Source of the DNA: Firmicutes bacterium UBA2598
GTDB taxonomy: Bacteria > Bacillota > PH28-bin88
NCBI GenBank assembly: GCA_002339345.1
Contig: DDKM01000080.1
Location: forward strand, 1 to 28,273
DNA length: 28,273 bases
Reading direction: 5' to 3'
How positions within the stretch are numbered: position 1 is the stretch's first letter; every line of letters starts with the position of its first letter. The position numbers and the translations under genes are program-made. Below, piece by piece: positions 1-10,460 of this stretch. The notes beneath the pieces are model-generated. The model worked only from the letters and a program-made list of their open reading frames with translations, had not been told where the DNA came from and searched no databases.

Positions 1-38
1 AATCAGGCAGATGATCTAAAAAAGGCTTTTTGCAGTAG

Positions 39-80
39 AATCATTGTAGGTATTTACATAATCATTGTAGGTATTTACAC
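39..80. repeat. 21-bp tandem direct repeat (two copies) upstream of tig
   Basis: Two copies with a period of 21 bp, at 39-59 and 60-80. The first 20 bases are identical between copies and only the last base differs (t versus c). The stretch is AT-rich and lies about 200 bp before the tig start. It could be a duplicated protein-binding site or a simple local duplication; nothing in it matches CIRCE or a CtsR box. Confidence 0.8.
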
Positions 81-106
81 AACATGGTGTTTGATTTAAA
101 ATAAAA

Positions 107-130
107 TTCCTGGCAGCAAGCTGGCAGGAA
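107..130. repeat. imperfect inverted repeat in the tig leader region
   Basis: The arms TTCCTGGCAGC and GCTGGCAGGAA pair in 10 of 11 positions, with one central G-G mismatch and an AA spacer. No T-run follows on the plus strand, so it is not a classical terminator of an upstream gene. It may be an operator or a small dispersed palindrome. Function unknown. Confidence 0.6.
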
Positions 131-213
131 ATAGCGCGTGGGAGCAGAACCATTATTTTTGATAAAAATATAGTTCAGGTTGTTGTAGTGACTATTTTTG
201 GCAAACCCATGGT

Positions 214-219
214 TATACT
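214..219 (+). promoter_or_regulatory. possible -10 element for tig-clpP-clpX
   Basis: TATACT differs from the sigma-A -10 consensus at one position and lies 64 bp before the tig GTG. No convincing -35 hexamer is present at 16-18 bp upstream, so the call rests on the -10 and its position only. Confidence 0.35.
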
Positions 220-282
220 ACGGTTGCGTCGGAGTTAGTTCATACATATGGTAATAAAAGCAGAAACAGAGGAGGAGCATAA

Positions 283-1614
283 GTGAGGGCAAGTGTGGCA
301 AAAATAGAAGGGAATTGCGTCCAGTTAGAAGTGGAAGTGGAAGCCCAGCAGTTGGATGCAGCACTGGATAAGGCATACAAAAAACTGGTAAAAAAATATA
401 CAGTGCCCGGATTTCGGAAGGGAAAGGCCCCCCGGCGGCTGCTGGAAAACTTTATTGGTAAGGAAGCTCTGCTGGATGAAGCCCTGGATATGGTTGTGCC
501 CGATGCCTACATGGCTGCACTAAAGGAAACCGCCGTTGAACCCATCGACCGCCCACAGGTGGAATTGGTCCAGCTGGAAGAGGGGCTACCCTTGGTATTC
601 AAAGCTACCGTCGAAGTTAAACCAGAGGTGGAACTTGGCCAGTATACCGGCTTGGTGCTTAAAGCAAAGGCTGTCCAGGTAACCGATGAGGATGTTGACA
701 ACCATATTGAGAATCTGCGGCGGCGTAGTGCCAAAATGGTGGAAGTGGAAGAGGGAGGAATCCAGGTAGGAGACCGGGCCCTTATTGATTTTGAAGGATT
801 TATCGATGGTGAGTCCTTTCCCGGAGGCAAAGGGGAGGGTTACACCCTGGAGATTGGGTCTAATACCTTTATCCCCGGTTTTGAAGAACAACTGGTGGGG
901 GCATCCATAGACCAGGAGCGGGAAATAAACGTTACCTTTCCAGAGAATTACCATAAAAAGGAATTGGCGGGAAAACCTGCCACCTTTAAGGTTAAGATCC
1001 TGGGGGTCAAACGACCACAGTATGCACCGGTGGATGATGAACTGGCCAAGGATCTCAGTGATTTTGAAACACTGGAAGAATTGCGGCAGGACGTGCGGAA
1101 TAGACTGAAAGAAGCAGGGGAGGATGCCAGGCGCCGCCAGTTGCAGTCCCAGGCCATCGAGCAAGCGACGGACAATTCGCAGGTTCCTATTCCCAAGGTA
1201 ATGGTGGAACGCCGGATGGACCGGGCCATGGAAGACCTGCGCCAGCGCTTAATGGGCCAAGGCATCACCCTGGAACGCTATGCCGAACTGGTGGGCAGTG
1301 ATTTGGATGCCATTAGGGAAAATTTCCGGTCCCAGGCGGAACGACAGGTAAAGACCGATTTGGTGTTGGAAGCTATCGCCAAGAAGGAAGATATTACGGT
1401 GACCCAGGAGGAGATTGACCAGCACATCGAAAAAATGGCCAAGGCTTACAGGCAAACACCTGAGGTAATGCGTCAACTGTTGGAGGCGCAGGATGGATTA
1501 GACTTTATTAAATACGGATTGATGATTGATAAGACGGTGGATTTCCTGGTGGATAACGCCACTGTCCAGGAGGTACCGGACCAGCCGGATGACGTCAACC
1601 AACAAGACCAGTAA
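283..1614 (+). CDS. tig: trigger factor, ribosome-bound chaperone and peptidyl-prolyl isomerase
   Basis: Ribosome-associated chaperone that receives nascent chains at the exit tunnel and catalyses prolyl cis-trans isomerisation. The protein is 443 aa, close to the usual family length of about 430. The N-terminal ribosome-docking signature GFRKGKAP is at residues 43-50. The FKBP-type PPIase domain spans about 162-245 (GDRALIDFEGF through FKVKILGVK), followed by the helical substrate-cradling C-terminal domain. The start is GTG, preceded by GGAGGAG at 271-277 with 5 bases of spacing. It is the first gene of tig-clpP-clpX, the order common in Firmicutes, which couples folding to ClpXP degradation. 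The C-terminus ends in a D/Q-rich tail. Identity is secure; the exact promoter is not. Confidence 0.97.
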   Translation: MRASVAKIEGNCVQLEVEVEAQQLDAALDKAYKKLVKKYTVPGFRKGKAPRRLLENFIGKEALLDEALDMVVPDAYMAALKETAVEPIDRPQVELVQLEEGLPLVFKATVEVKPEVELGQYTGLVLKAKAVQVTDEDVDNHIENLRRRSAKMVEVEEGGIQVGDRALIDFEGFIDGESFPGGKGEGYTLEIGSNTFIPGFEEQLVGASIDQEREINVTFPENYHKKELAGKPATFKVKILGVKRPQYAPVDDELAKDLSDFETLEELRQDVRNRLKEAGEDARRRQLQSQAIEQATDNSQVPIPKVMVERRMDRAMEDLRQRLMGQGITLERYAELVGSDLDAIRENFRSQAERQVKTDLVLEAIAKKEDITVTQEEIDQHIEKMAKAYRQTPEVMRQLLEAQDGLDFIKYGLMIDKTVDFLVDNATVQEVPDQPDDVNQQDQ

Positions 1615-1685
1615 ATGGTAGCTAATCTGCAGGGCATGCATAGTGCAATAATGGGATAAAAGCGGTACAATAGGAGTGAGTTGTG

Positions 1686-2291
1686 ATGACGGTTTCCACT
1701 TTAGTTCCGATGGTTGTTGAACAGACAAACAGGGGAGAACGGGCATACGATATTTACTCCCGCCTGCTGAAGGACCGGATCATTTTTTTGGGGAGCGGTA
1801 TTGACGACCATGTGGCAAACCTGGTGATTGCCCAGCTACTGTTTTTGGAGGCGGAAGATCCCGATAAGGACATTCACCTCTATATTAACAGTCCGGGCGG
1901 CTCCATTACTGCAGGCATGGCCATCTTTGACACCATGCAATATATTCGGCCGGATGTTTCCACTATTTGTGTAGGCTTGGCGGCCAGCATGGGCGCTTTC
2001 CTGCTGGCGGCGGGAACCAAGGGCAAACGTTATGCCCTACCCAACAGTGAAATAATGATCCATCAGCCCATGGGCGGTACCCAGGGCCAGGCCGTGGACA
2101 TCGAAATCCATGCCAAGCGCATCTTGAAGATCAGGGATACCTTGAACCATATTTTGGCGGAAATTACCGGCCAACCCCTGGATCGTATCCGGCGGGATAC
2201 TGACCGGGACTATTTTATGACATCTCGGGAGGCTTTATCTTATGGAATAATCGATGAGGTTATTTCTAAGAGGGTGAAACCCGGGAAGTAG
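1686..2291 (+). CDS. clpP: ATP-dependent Clp protease proteolytic subunit
   Basis: Serine protease that forms the tetradecameric barrel degrading substrates fed by ClpX. The catalytic triad is visible. Numbered from a GTG one codon upstream (1683), it is Ser102 in GLAASMGAF, His127 in MIHQPMGG and Asp176 in the RDTDRD motif; subtract one for the ATG start used here. The substrate-binding INSPGGS strand is at about 69-75. Length is about 201 aa, typical of the family. Two starts are possible: GTG 1683 (6 bases after AGGAG at 1672-1676) and ATG 1686 (9 bases). I prefer ATG, but both are viable. It sits 71 bp after tig and 17 bp before clpX, consistent with one operon. No N-terminal propeptide of unusual length is seen. 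Confidence 0.97.
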   Translation: MTVSTLVPMVVEQTNRGERAYDIYSRLLKDRIIFLGSGIDDHVANLVIAQLLFLEAEDPDKDIHLYINSPGGSITAGMAIFDTMQYIRPDVSTICVGLAASMGAFLLAAGTKGKRYALPNSEIMIHQPMGGTQGQAVDIEIHAKRILKIRDTLNHILAEITGQPLDRIRRDTDRDYFMTSREALSYGIIDEVISKRVKPGK

Positions 2292-2308
2292 GAAGGCGGG
2301 GTGTTTGG

Positions 2309-3568
2309 ATGTACAAGTACACGGATGATAAGGGACAGCTGAAGTGTTCCTTTTGCGGTAAACTGCAGGACCAGGTTAAAAAGCTGGTTGCTGGTCCCGG
2401 TGTGTATATCTGTGACGAGTGCATCGAACTTTGCAATGAAATAATTGAGGAAGAACTGAGCGAGGACCTGGGGCTGGAGATGGGTGATGTACCCAAACCG
2501 GTGGAAATCCGGGAATTCCTCGACCAGTATGTCATCGGACAGGATGCGGCCAAAAAGTCCCTCGCCGTGGCGGTTTATAACCATTACAAGCGTATTAACC
2601 TTGGTATGAAGATCGAGGATGTGGAACTTCAGAAGTCTAACATCGTCATGCTGGGGCCTACGGGAAGCGGGAAAACCCTCTTGGCTCAGACTCTAGCCCG
2701 TATTTTAAACGTGCCCTTTGCCATTGCCGATGCCACTTCCCTAACGGAAGCTGGGTACGTGGGTGAGGATGTGGAAAACATCCTGCTCAAGCTAATTCAA
2801 GCTGCCGACTATGATGTGGAAAAGGCGGAAAAGGGCATTGTCTATATTGATGAAATAGACAAGATTGCTCGCAAGTCGGAAAACCCCTCCATTACCAGGG
2901 ACGTTTCCGGCGAAGGTGTTCAGCAGGCTTTGTTGAAAATACTGGAGGGAACTGTTGCCAGCGTACCACCCCAGGGTGGACGTAAACACCCGCACCAGGA
3001 ATTCATCCAGCTGGATACCACCAACATCCTGTTCATTTGTGGTGGCGCTTTTGATGGTATTGAAAAAATCATCCAGAACCGGGTCGGTCAAAAGGCCATG
3101 GGGTTTGGCGCTGAGGTGGCCGGGAAGAAGGATAAGCCCATCGGGGAAATCCTGAAACAGATTCTGCCGGTGGACTTGTTGAAATTCGGCTTAATTCCGG
3201 AATTTGTGGGCCGACTGCCTATTATCGTTACCCTGGACGCCCTGGATGAGGCTGCCCTGATCCGCATCCTCACGGAACCCAAAAATGCACTTGTTAAACA
3301 ATACCAGAAGCTCTTCGAACTGGACGGTGTAAGCCTGGAGTTCAAGGAGGAAGCCCTGCAGGCGGTGGCCAAGGAGGCCATCAAACGCAATACAGGCGCT
3401 AGGGGACTCAGGGCGATTCTTGAAGATGTAATGCTTGATGTGATGTATGATATCCCCTCACGCAACGATGTGGCCAAGTGTGTTATCACCAAAGAGGTGA
3501 TCCTCCGCCAGGAGGAGCCCCTCCTGGTGACCATGGATCGCAAAAAGAAAAAAGAAGAATCTGCTTGA
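2309..3568 (+). CDS. clpX: Clp protease ATP-binding unfoldase subunit ClpX
   Basis: AAA+ unfoldase that recognises tagged proteins and threads them into ClpP. It is 419 aa, full length. The N-terminal zinc-binding domain has Cys13, Cys16, Cys35 and Cys38. Walker A GPTGSGKT is at 116-123 and Walker B (IVYIDEIDKI) at about 177-186. A substrate-pore GYVGED loop is at about 149-154, and sensor/arginine-finger regions such as RNTGARGLR lie towards the C-terminus. The ATG start follows a purine-rich GGAAGG stretch. It is the last gene of the tig-clpP-clpX unit, which ends at a hairpin terminator about 50 bp downstream. A group IIC-like intron relic begins right after that terminator. Confidence 0.98.
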   Translation: MYKYTDDKGQLKCSFCGKLQDQVKKLVAGPGVYICDECIELCNEIIEEELSEDLGLEMGDVPKPVEIREFLDQYVIGQDAAKKSLAVAVYNHYKRINLGMKIEDVELQKSNIVMLGPTGSGKTLLAQTLARILNVPFAIADATSLTEAGYVGEDVENILLKLIQAADYDVEKAEKGIVYIDEIDKIARKSENPSITRDVSGEGVQQALLKILEGTVASVPPQGGRKHPHQEFIQLDTTNILFICGGAFDGIEKIIQNRVGQKAMGFGAEVAGKKDKPIGEILKQILPVDLLKFGLIPEFVGRLPIIVTLDALDEAALIRILTEPKNALVKQYQKLFELDGVSLEFKEEALQAVAKEAIKRNTGARGLRAILEDVMLDVMYDIPSRNDVAKCVITKEVILRQEEPLLVTMDRKKKKEESA

Positions 3569-3613
3569 GCCAAAACAGCCGGACGAAGCAATCAACCAAA
3601 AATCGTCACACCG

Positions 3614-3639
3614 AAAAGCACCCGTCAGGGTGTTTTTTT
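3614..3639 (+). terminator. Rho-independent terminator after clpX
   Basis: The stem CACCC/GGGTG with a GTCA loop (3619-3632) is extended by A/T pairs and followed by a run of seven T. It ends the tig-clpP-clpX transcript. The relic intron starts at the end of this T-run. Confidence 0.88.
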
Positions 3640-3815
3640 ATACTTCGGCACGGGTTGCAGGCTTGGCGGTGAAAGTCCGCTATGGGCTTGGCAGTGGGAA
3701 CCATTAGCCAAAGGCATGGATTAATGGTCCGTTAATCTTGACGAACCGCATGGGTATGACCCCCTTGCTGGTGGTGTGGGAGGGTCGGCGGCGAAAAGCC
3801 GCCCCCTATCCCAAT
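3639..3815 (+). mobile_element. degenerate, ORF-less group IIC-like intron relic
   Basis: About 177 bp behind the clpX terminator resemble the two ends of a bacterial group IIC intron, compared from memory with the Oceanobacillus iheyensis intron. The 5' part matches in order: GGCACGGGTTGCAG (from 3647), GGTGAAAGTCC (3668-3678), CATTAGCC (3702-3709) and GGTCCGT (3726-3732). The 3' part resembles domain V, beginning GAACCGC at 3743 with the CGC triad at 3747-3749. Domain VI follows at 3776-3815: GGCGGC/GCCGCC stem, GAAAA loop, candidate branch-point A at 3808, and a 3' end in AT. Most of domains I-IV and the reverse transcriptase are missing. The canonical GTGYG 5' end is not preserved. Location just after a terminator, in sense orientation, is the known preference of class C introns. 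It is surely immobile on its own. Confidence 0.72.
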
Positions 3816-3831
3816 TAATTTTGGCGGTGGT

Positions 3832-5535
3832 CTAGGGGTTTAGCCATTGATGCTGGGGGATTTCCCTATTCCCTGTTTGTTGGGGGAGCCCATAATCCCG
3901 GTGGGATGCTGGCAACTGGTACAGGGAATGATAATACTCCTGGACCATGCGGTGGGAGGAAAACTGGTGTACGGACATATCGATGCTGGCCCGCATCATC
4001 CGTAACCAGCGCTGGCGGTCCTGATAAAAAATGGGGATCACTTCGGTAAACAAAACCCGGTACAGAGCCTTTAAGTCATAGGCATCCTGATCATGTTCAA
4101 ACGGTGATTCCGCCAACACCTTGTCCAGCAACCAGCCGGATATCCCGTGTTCCGGCCCTTCCGCCACCCATCCGTCCACAACGCTGACGTTTAGGACGCC
4201 ATTCATGGCTGCCTTCATGCCGGAAGTACCGCTGGCCTCCAGGGGCCGCAGGGGATTGTTCAACCAGACATCACAACCCCGGACCATCATTCTGGCCACC
4301 CGCATATCGTAATTCTCCAGAAAAACCACACTGTCCCGATACTTCCGGTCCATCTGCACCAGGTGGTGGATGATATCCTTACCCATTTGATCATTGGGAT
4401 GGGCCTTACCGGAGAATACCAACTGCATTTTGCCTTCCCGCAGCAAGGGGTCGATTACTTCCGCATTGCGGAAAATTAATTCGCTACGCTTGTAGGGGGC
4501 AGCCCGCCGGGCAAAGCCGATGAGCAGTGCTTGGGGATTAAGGTTAGTACCGGTCTTCTCCCTAACGAAATCAATCAGTTCCTTTTTCGCTTGCTGGTGC
4601 GGTTCCCACAGGTCTCCGCCGGTCTGGTATGCCCTGGCGATGCGGGGATCCTGCCATGTTTCCCTATGTACACCGTTGGTGATAGGGATAATAGGCGCCG
4701 CTTCATCAACACCCTGCCACATCCGGCGTGCGGTTTGGCTGTGCAGCTTGGATACGGCATTGGCCATTAGGGACAGCCGCAGGGCGGCTACCGTCATGTT
4801 AAAGGGATTGCCCCCCAGCTGGCACATCTGCTCGTAGCTCAGCCCGTTATAGGCCTCCAGCCGTTGCAGCAAATCGTGGCCGTGGGTTTCATTGCCGGCG
4901 GACACCGGGGTATGGGTGGTAAACCGTACTTCCCGCCGGGTGGCCTGCCAGGCATCGGTAAAGGACATGCCGCGCCCCATTTTTTCCCGGATGAGCTCCA
5001 CTCCCGCAAAAACGGAATGGCCTTCATTAAAGTGGTACAGGTCCACCTTGATGCCCAGGGCCCGTAATGCTCGTACCCCCCCGATACCAAGGACCATTTC
5101 TTGGGCGACCCGGTGGTAGCTGTCCCCGCCGTATAGTTTTTCCGTAATCCAACCATGGGGGCTATATGGGAAGCCGGTATCTAGCAGGAATAGCGGTGCG
5201 TTGCCGTACTGATCCACACGCCAGACCTTGCAGGTAATATCCTTTCCTTCAATTCGGACAGTAACCCTGACACCGGTGTCGGCAAGAAAATCATAATCAA
5301 AATTAGGGTAAATGTCATAGGGTCTGCCGTCCTGTCCGATATACTGCTGGGTGTAATCTTGACGCCAGAGAATGCCAAGGCCGATCACCGGCAGATGTAG
5401 ATCCCTGGCCGACTTCAGGAAATCACCGGCAAGGATGCCCAGACCTCCTGCATAAATATGCAAGTCCTCATGTAATCCGTATTCCATGCAAAAATATGCC
5501 AACCTCGGAGTCTGAAAGTTTCCTTCCATGTGCAT
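3832..5535 (-). CDS. alpha-glucan (glycogen/maltodextrin) phosphorylase, GT35 family, short form
   Basis: Cytosolic PLP enzyme releasing glucose 1-phosphate from alpha-1,4-glucans. The N-terminal part has the phosphorylase signature YAGGLGILAGDFLKSA. A substrate-site region NEGHSVF follows, then ITNGVH, and the PLP-lysine motif EASGTSGMKAAMNG (Lys at about 447 counted from a TTG at 5553, about 441 from the start used here). At about 567 aa it matches the short alpha-glucan phosphorylases without the N-terminal extension of the ~850-aa type. I choose ATG 5535, which follows a G6 run by 10 bases on the minus strand; TTG 5553 has no well-placed ribosome site and ATG 5529 is also possible. It stands alone on the minus strand, convergent with clpX and divergent from lonB. 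Whether it prefers glycogen or maltodextrin cannot be told. Confidence 0.9.
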   Translation of the reverse strand: MHMEGNFQTPRLAYFCMEYGLHEDLHIYAGGLGILAGDFLKSARDLHLPVIGLGILWRQDYTQQYIGQDGRPYDIYPNFDYDFLADTGVRVTVRIEGKDITCKVWRVDQYGNAPLFLLDTGFPYSPHGWITEKLYGGDSYHRVAQEMVLGIGGVRALRALGIKVDLYHFNEGHSVFAGVELIREKMGRGMSFTDAWQATRREVRFTTHTPVSAGNETHGHDLLQRLEAYNGLSYEQMCQLGGNPFNMTVAALRLSLMANAVSKLHSQTARRMWQGVDEAAPIIPITNGVHRETWQDPRIARAYQTGGDLWEPHQQAKKELIDFVREKTGTNLNPQALLIGFARRAAPYKRSELIFRNAEVIDPLLREGKMQLVFSGKAHPNDQMGKDIIHHLVQMDRKYRDSVVFLENYDMRVARMMVRGCDVWLNNPLRPLEASGTSGMKAAMNGVLNVSVVDGWVAEGPEHGISGWLLDKVLAESPFEHDQDAYDLKALYRVLFTEVIPIFYQDRQRWLRMMRASIDMSVHQFSSHRMVQEYYHSLYQLPASHRDYGLPQQTGNREIPQHQWLNP

Positions 5536-5682
5536 TTTACCGCAACCCCCCAATCTTCTCGGTAATTAGTTTGGTTCAGGAAATGATTTATATGCCAAAC
5601 CGATGCTGGGATAAAAATCCTTCAAAACAGCCATACTACCCACGAAACCGTGGCCCGACGGCCAGCGGAAAGGAGCGGTAGG

Positions 5683-7407
5683 ATGTTTGATCTTAGTACG
5701 GGTTTTGGCGGGATTCTGGGCTTTATCCAGGTCTTTTTCGCCATTGTAATAGGACTCTACTTCTGGAACCTGCTAAAAAGCCAGCAAGGTAACAAAGTGG
5801 CGGTGGAGCGGGAATCCCGCAAGGAAATTGAAAAACTGGAGCGGATGCGCCAAATTTCCCTGACGGTACCCCTGTCGGAGAAAACCAGACCTGCCACCTT
5901 CAGCGACATCATCGGCCAGGAGGAGGGGTTGAAGGCCCTCCGGGCAGCCTTGTGTGGACCCAATCCACAGCATGTGATCATATATGGTCCGCCGGGTGTG
6001 GGGAAAACCGCTGCAGCCCGCCTGGTGCTGGAGGAGGCCAAGAGAAACTCCCATTCACCCTTTAAACAGGACGCCAAGTTTATTGAAGTGGATGGCACCA
6101 CCTCACGTTTCGATGAACGGGGTATTGCCGATCCCCTGATCGGGTCGGTGCATGATCCCATCTACCAGGGAGCAGGGGCCATGGGCATGGCCGGCATCCC
6201 GCAGCCCAAGCCGGGGGCGGTAACCAAGGCCCATGGAGGGATGTTGTTCATTGATGAAATCGGAGAATTGCACCCCATTCAGATTAATAAACTGTTGAAG
6301 GTATTGGAAGACAGGAAGGTAATGCTGGAATCCGCCTATTATAATTCCGAGGATCCCAATATCCCCTCCCATATCCATGACATTTTCCAAAACGGCCTGC
6401 CCGCGGATTTCCGGCTGGTGGGAGCCACCACCAGGATGCCCCATGACATCCCGGCAGCCATTCGCTCTCGGTGCCTGGAGGTGTTTTTTCGGGGTCTTTT
6501 GCCCGATGAAATTGCCCTGATCGGTGGCAACGCAGCCCGCAAAGTGGGCATGGAGATCAGCGAACGGGCGTTGGAGGTGCTTTCCCGGTTTGCCACCAAC
6601 GGCCGGGAGGCAGTAAATATTATTCAGATAGCCGCCGGTTTGGCTACTACTGCAGGTAAGGGCAGTATTTCCTGTGAAGATATCGAGTGGGTGGTCAACA
6701 GCGGCCAGTATACTCCCCGCCAGGAGAAGAAAATCCCGCCCCAACCACAGGTGGGGGTGGTTAATGGTCTGGCGGTCTACGGTCCTAATATGGGCACTCT
6801 GGTGGAACTGGAGGCCAGTGTTTTCCCGGCAAAACAGGGCCGGGGCCAGGTGGTGGTGACCGGTGTGGTGGAAGAGGAGGAAATGGGTAGCGCCGACGGG
6901 AAGCGCTTGCGGCGCAAGAGCATGGCCAGAGGGTCGGTGGAAAACGTGGTAACGGTGTTGCGCCGTTACCTCCATGTTGACCCGCGGGACTATGATATTC
7001 ACATCAATTTTCCTGGGGGGGTGCCCATCGACGGTCCTTCGGCTGGCGTGACCATTGCTACCGCTATCTATTCCGCCATTACCGATACACCCGTGGATAA
7101 TACCGTGGCCATGACCGGCGAGGTGTCCATCAAAGGCATCATTAAACCCATCGGCGGTGTGGTAGCCAAGGTTGAGGCCGCCCGTCAGGCGGGGGCCAAG
7201 CGGGTAATTATCCCCAAGGATAACTGGCAGGAAATCTTGAAGACCATTAATGGTTTGGAGGTAGTGGCGGTGGAAAGGCTGGAGGAGGTATTGCACCTGG
7301 CCCTGTGGAAGCCGGCAAAGGAACAGGCTTTGGACATCAGGCCACCTGCCATGGAGGTGCTGACCGCCTGTCCGGTGCTGGTTCCCCGGTCCGTCGCCAA
7401 AAGCTAA
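5683..7407 (+). CDS. lonB: ATP-dependent protease LonB (sporulation type)
   Basis: Membrane-anchored AAA+ Lon-family protease; in Bacillus the homologue acts in the forespore. The 574-aa protein lacks the LonA N-domain. Instead it begins with one hydrophobic segment (about residues 8-30, GGILGFIQVFFAIVIGLYFW). Walker A GPPGVGKT is at 102-109, and a Walker B region LFIDEIGEL follows. The C-terminal S16 domain carries the Ser/Lys dyad: Ser453 in DGPSAGVT and Lys496 in GGVVAKVEAA. Start ATG 5683 is chosen because AAAGGAG (5669-5675) lies 7 bases upstream; an upstream in-frame GTG at 5650 lacks such a site. A terminator follows directly, so lonB is separate from lon. The tandem lonB-lon arrangement is common in spore formers. 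Confidence 0.95.
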   Translation: MFDLSTGFGGILGFIQVFFAIVIGLYFWNLLKSQQGNKVAVERESRKEIEKLERMRQISLTVPLSEKTRPATFSDIIGQEEGLKALRAALCGPNPQHVIIYGPPGVGKTAAARLVLEEAKRNSHSPFKQDAKFIEVDGTTSRFDERGIADPLIGSVHDPIYQGAGAMGMAGIPQPKPGAVTKAHGGMLFIDEIGELHPIQINKLLKVLEDRKVMLESAYYNSEDPNIPSHIHDIFQNGLPADFRLVGATTRMPHDIPAAIRSRCLEVFFRGLLPDEIALIGGNAARKVGMEISERALEVLSRFATNGREAVNIIQIAAGLATTAGKGSISCEDIEWVVNSGQYTPRQEKKIPPQPQVGVVNGLAVYGPNMGTLVELEASVFPAKQGRGQVVVTGVVEEEEMGSADGKRLRRKSMARGSVENVVTVLRRYLHVDPRDYDIHINFPGGVPIDGPSAGVTIATAIYSAITDTPVDNTVAMTGEVSIKGIIKPIGGVVAKVEAARQAGAKRVIIPKDNWQEILKTINGLEVVAVERLEEVLHLALWKPAKEQALDIRPPAMEVLTACPVLVPRSVAKS

Positions 7408-7433
7408 AACCCCTTTCCGGGGTTTATCTTTTT
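7406..7433 (+). terminator. Rho-independent terminator after lonB
   Basis: The stem AAACCCC/GGGGTTT has a TTTCC loop and starts at the lonB stop codon. It is followed by ATC and five T. It separates lonB from lon. Confidence 0.85.
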
Positions 7434-7465
7434 CCCGTTTCATCGTAGAATTAAATGGCAAAGGG

Positions 7466-7510
7466 AATAGGTGTGATTAGCCCGGAGAAAATAGGTGTGA
7501 TCAGCCTGGA
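7466..7510 (+). repeat. 24-bp-period direct repeat of ribosome-binding-like sequence before lon
   Basis: Copies at 7466-7486 and 7490-7510 agree at 19 of 21 positions. Both contain TAGGTGTGAT, which partly resembles the anti-16S complement AGGAGGTGATC. The true lon ribosome site, GGAGGTG at 7512-7518, follows at once. This gives three ribosome-site-like sequences in a row. Confidence 0.65.
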
Positions 7511-7524
7511 CGGAGGTGTGGGGC

Positions 7525-9866
<2,342 letters not shown>

Positions 9867-9894
<28 letters not shown>

Positions 9895-10454
9895 TTGGCG
9901 CTGCCAGCCCCAGTCAGTATCCCCAGGACGGAAAGCCGGAAATAGCCCTGGTGGGCCGGTCCAATGTGGGCAAATCCACCCTGGTGAACACCCTGACCGG
10001 GCGCCGTACCTTGGCGCGTACCAGTAACCAACCTGGGCGCACCCGTACTGCCAATTACTATTTGATTGACGGCACCTGGTACCTGGTGGACCTGCCCGGA
10101 TACGGATACGCCAGGGTATCCCGGGAAATCAGGGACCAGTGGAACCGTTTATTGGATGCCTACCTTAACCAGCGTGCACAACTTTGCTGTGTGGTAATGG
10201 TGGTAGATATGCGTCACCCACCAGGTAGCCTGGACCAGGAAATGTTTGCCAGGTTGCGACAGATAGGGCGACGGCTGGTGGTAGCCGCGTCAAAGGCGGA
10301 CAAAATCAGTAAGGGCCAGTGGCGGCGGCATCTGAATGCCATCAGGCGGGGCCTGGGCATGGCGGCCGGGGACACCCTAATCCCCTTTTCCGCCGTGACC
10401 CGCACCGGCCGGGAGGAGTTGCTGGCAGAGATTGGAGCCTGCCTTTCAACTTAA
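9867..10454 (+). CDS. engB: ribosome-biogenesis GTP-binding protein EngB/YsxC (YihA)
   Basis: Essential TRAFAC-class GTPase for late 50S subunit assembly. The 195-aa length matches the family, and the opening region (ISA/GAAS..QYP, then PEIALVGRSN) resembles Bacillus YsxC. G1 is GRSNVGKST at 30-38. The switch region RTSNQPGRTRTANYY is typical, G3 is DLPGYG at 75-80, and G4 is SKAD at 142-145. ATG 9867 follows GAAGG with 6 bases of spacing and lies inside the end of lon (28-bp overlap). The lon-engB pairing is widely conserved in Firmicutes. A perfect-palindrome terminator lies 17 bp after the stop, within the end of the opposite gene. Confidence 0.97.
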
Positions 10455-10460
10455 ATTAAA

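Noticed and set aside
3787..3803. GGCGGC/GCCGCC hairpin as terminator of the minus-strand phosphorylase gene
   Set aside because: No T-run follows it on the minus strand; it is better explained as the domain VI stem of the intron relic.
6103..7461. Long 452-codon open frame on the minus strand across lonB
   Set aside because: It is antisense to the clearly real lonB, has no recognisable domain and a composition typical of shadow frames in GC-rich genes.
7434..7524. CIRCE or CtsR operator before lon
   Set aside because: Neither the TTAGCACTC inverted repeat nor the GGTCAAA direct repeat is found; only ribosome-site-like repeats are seen.
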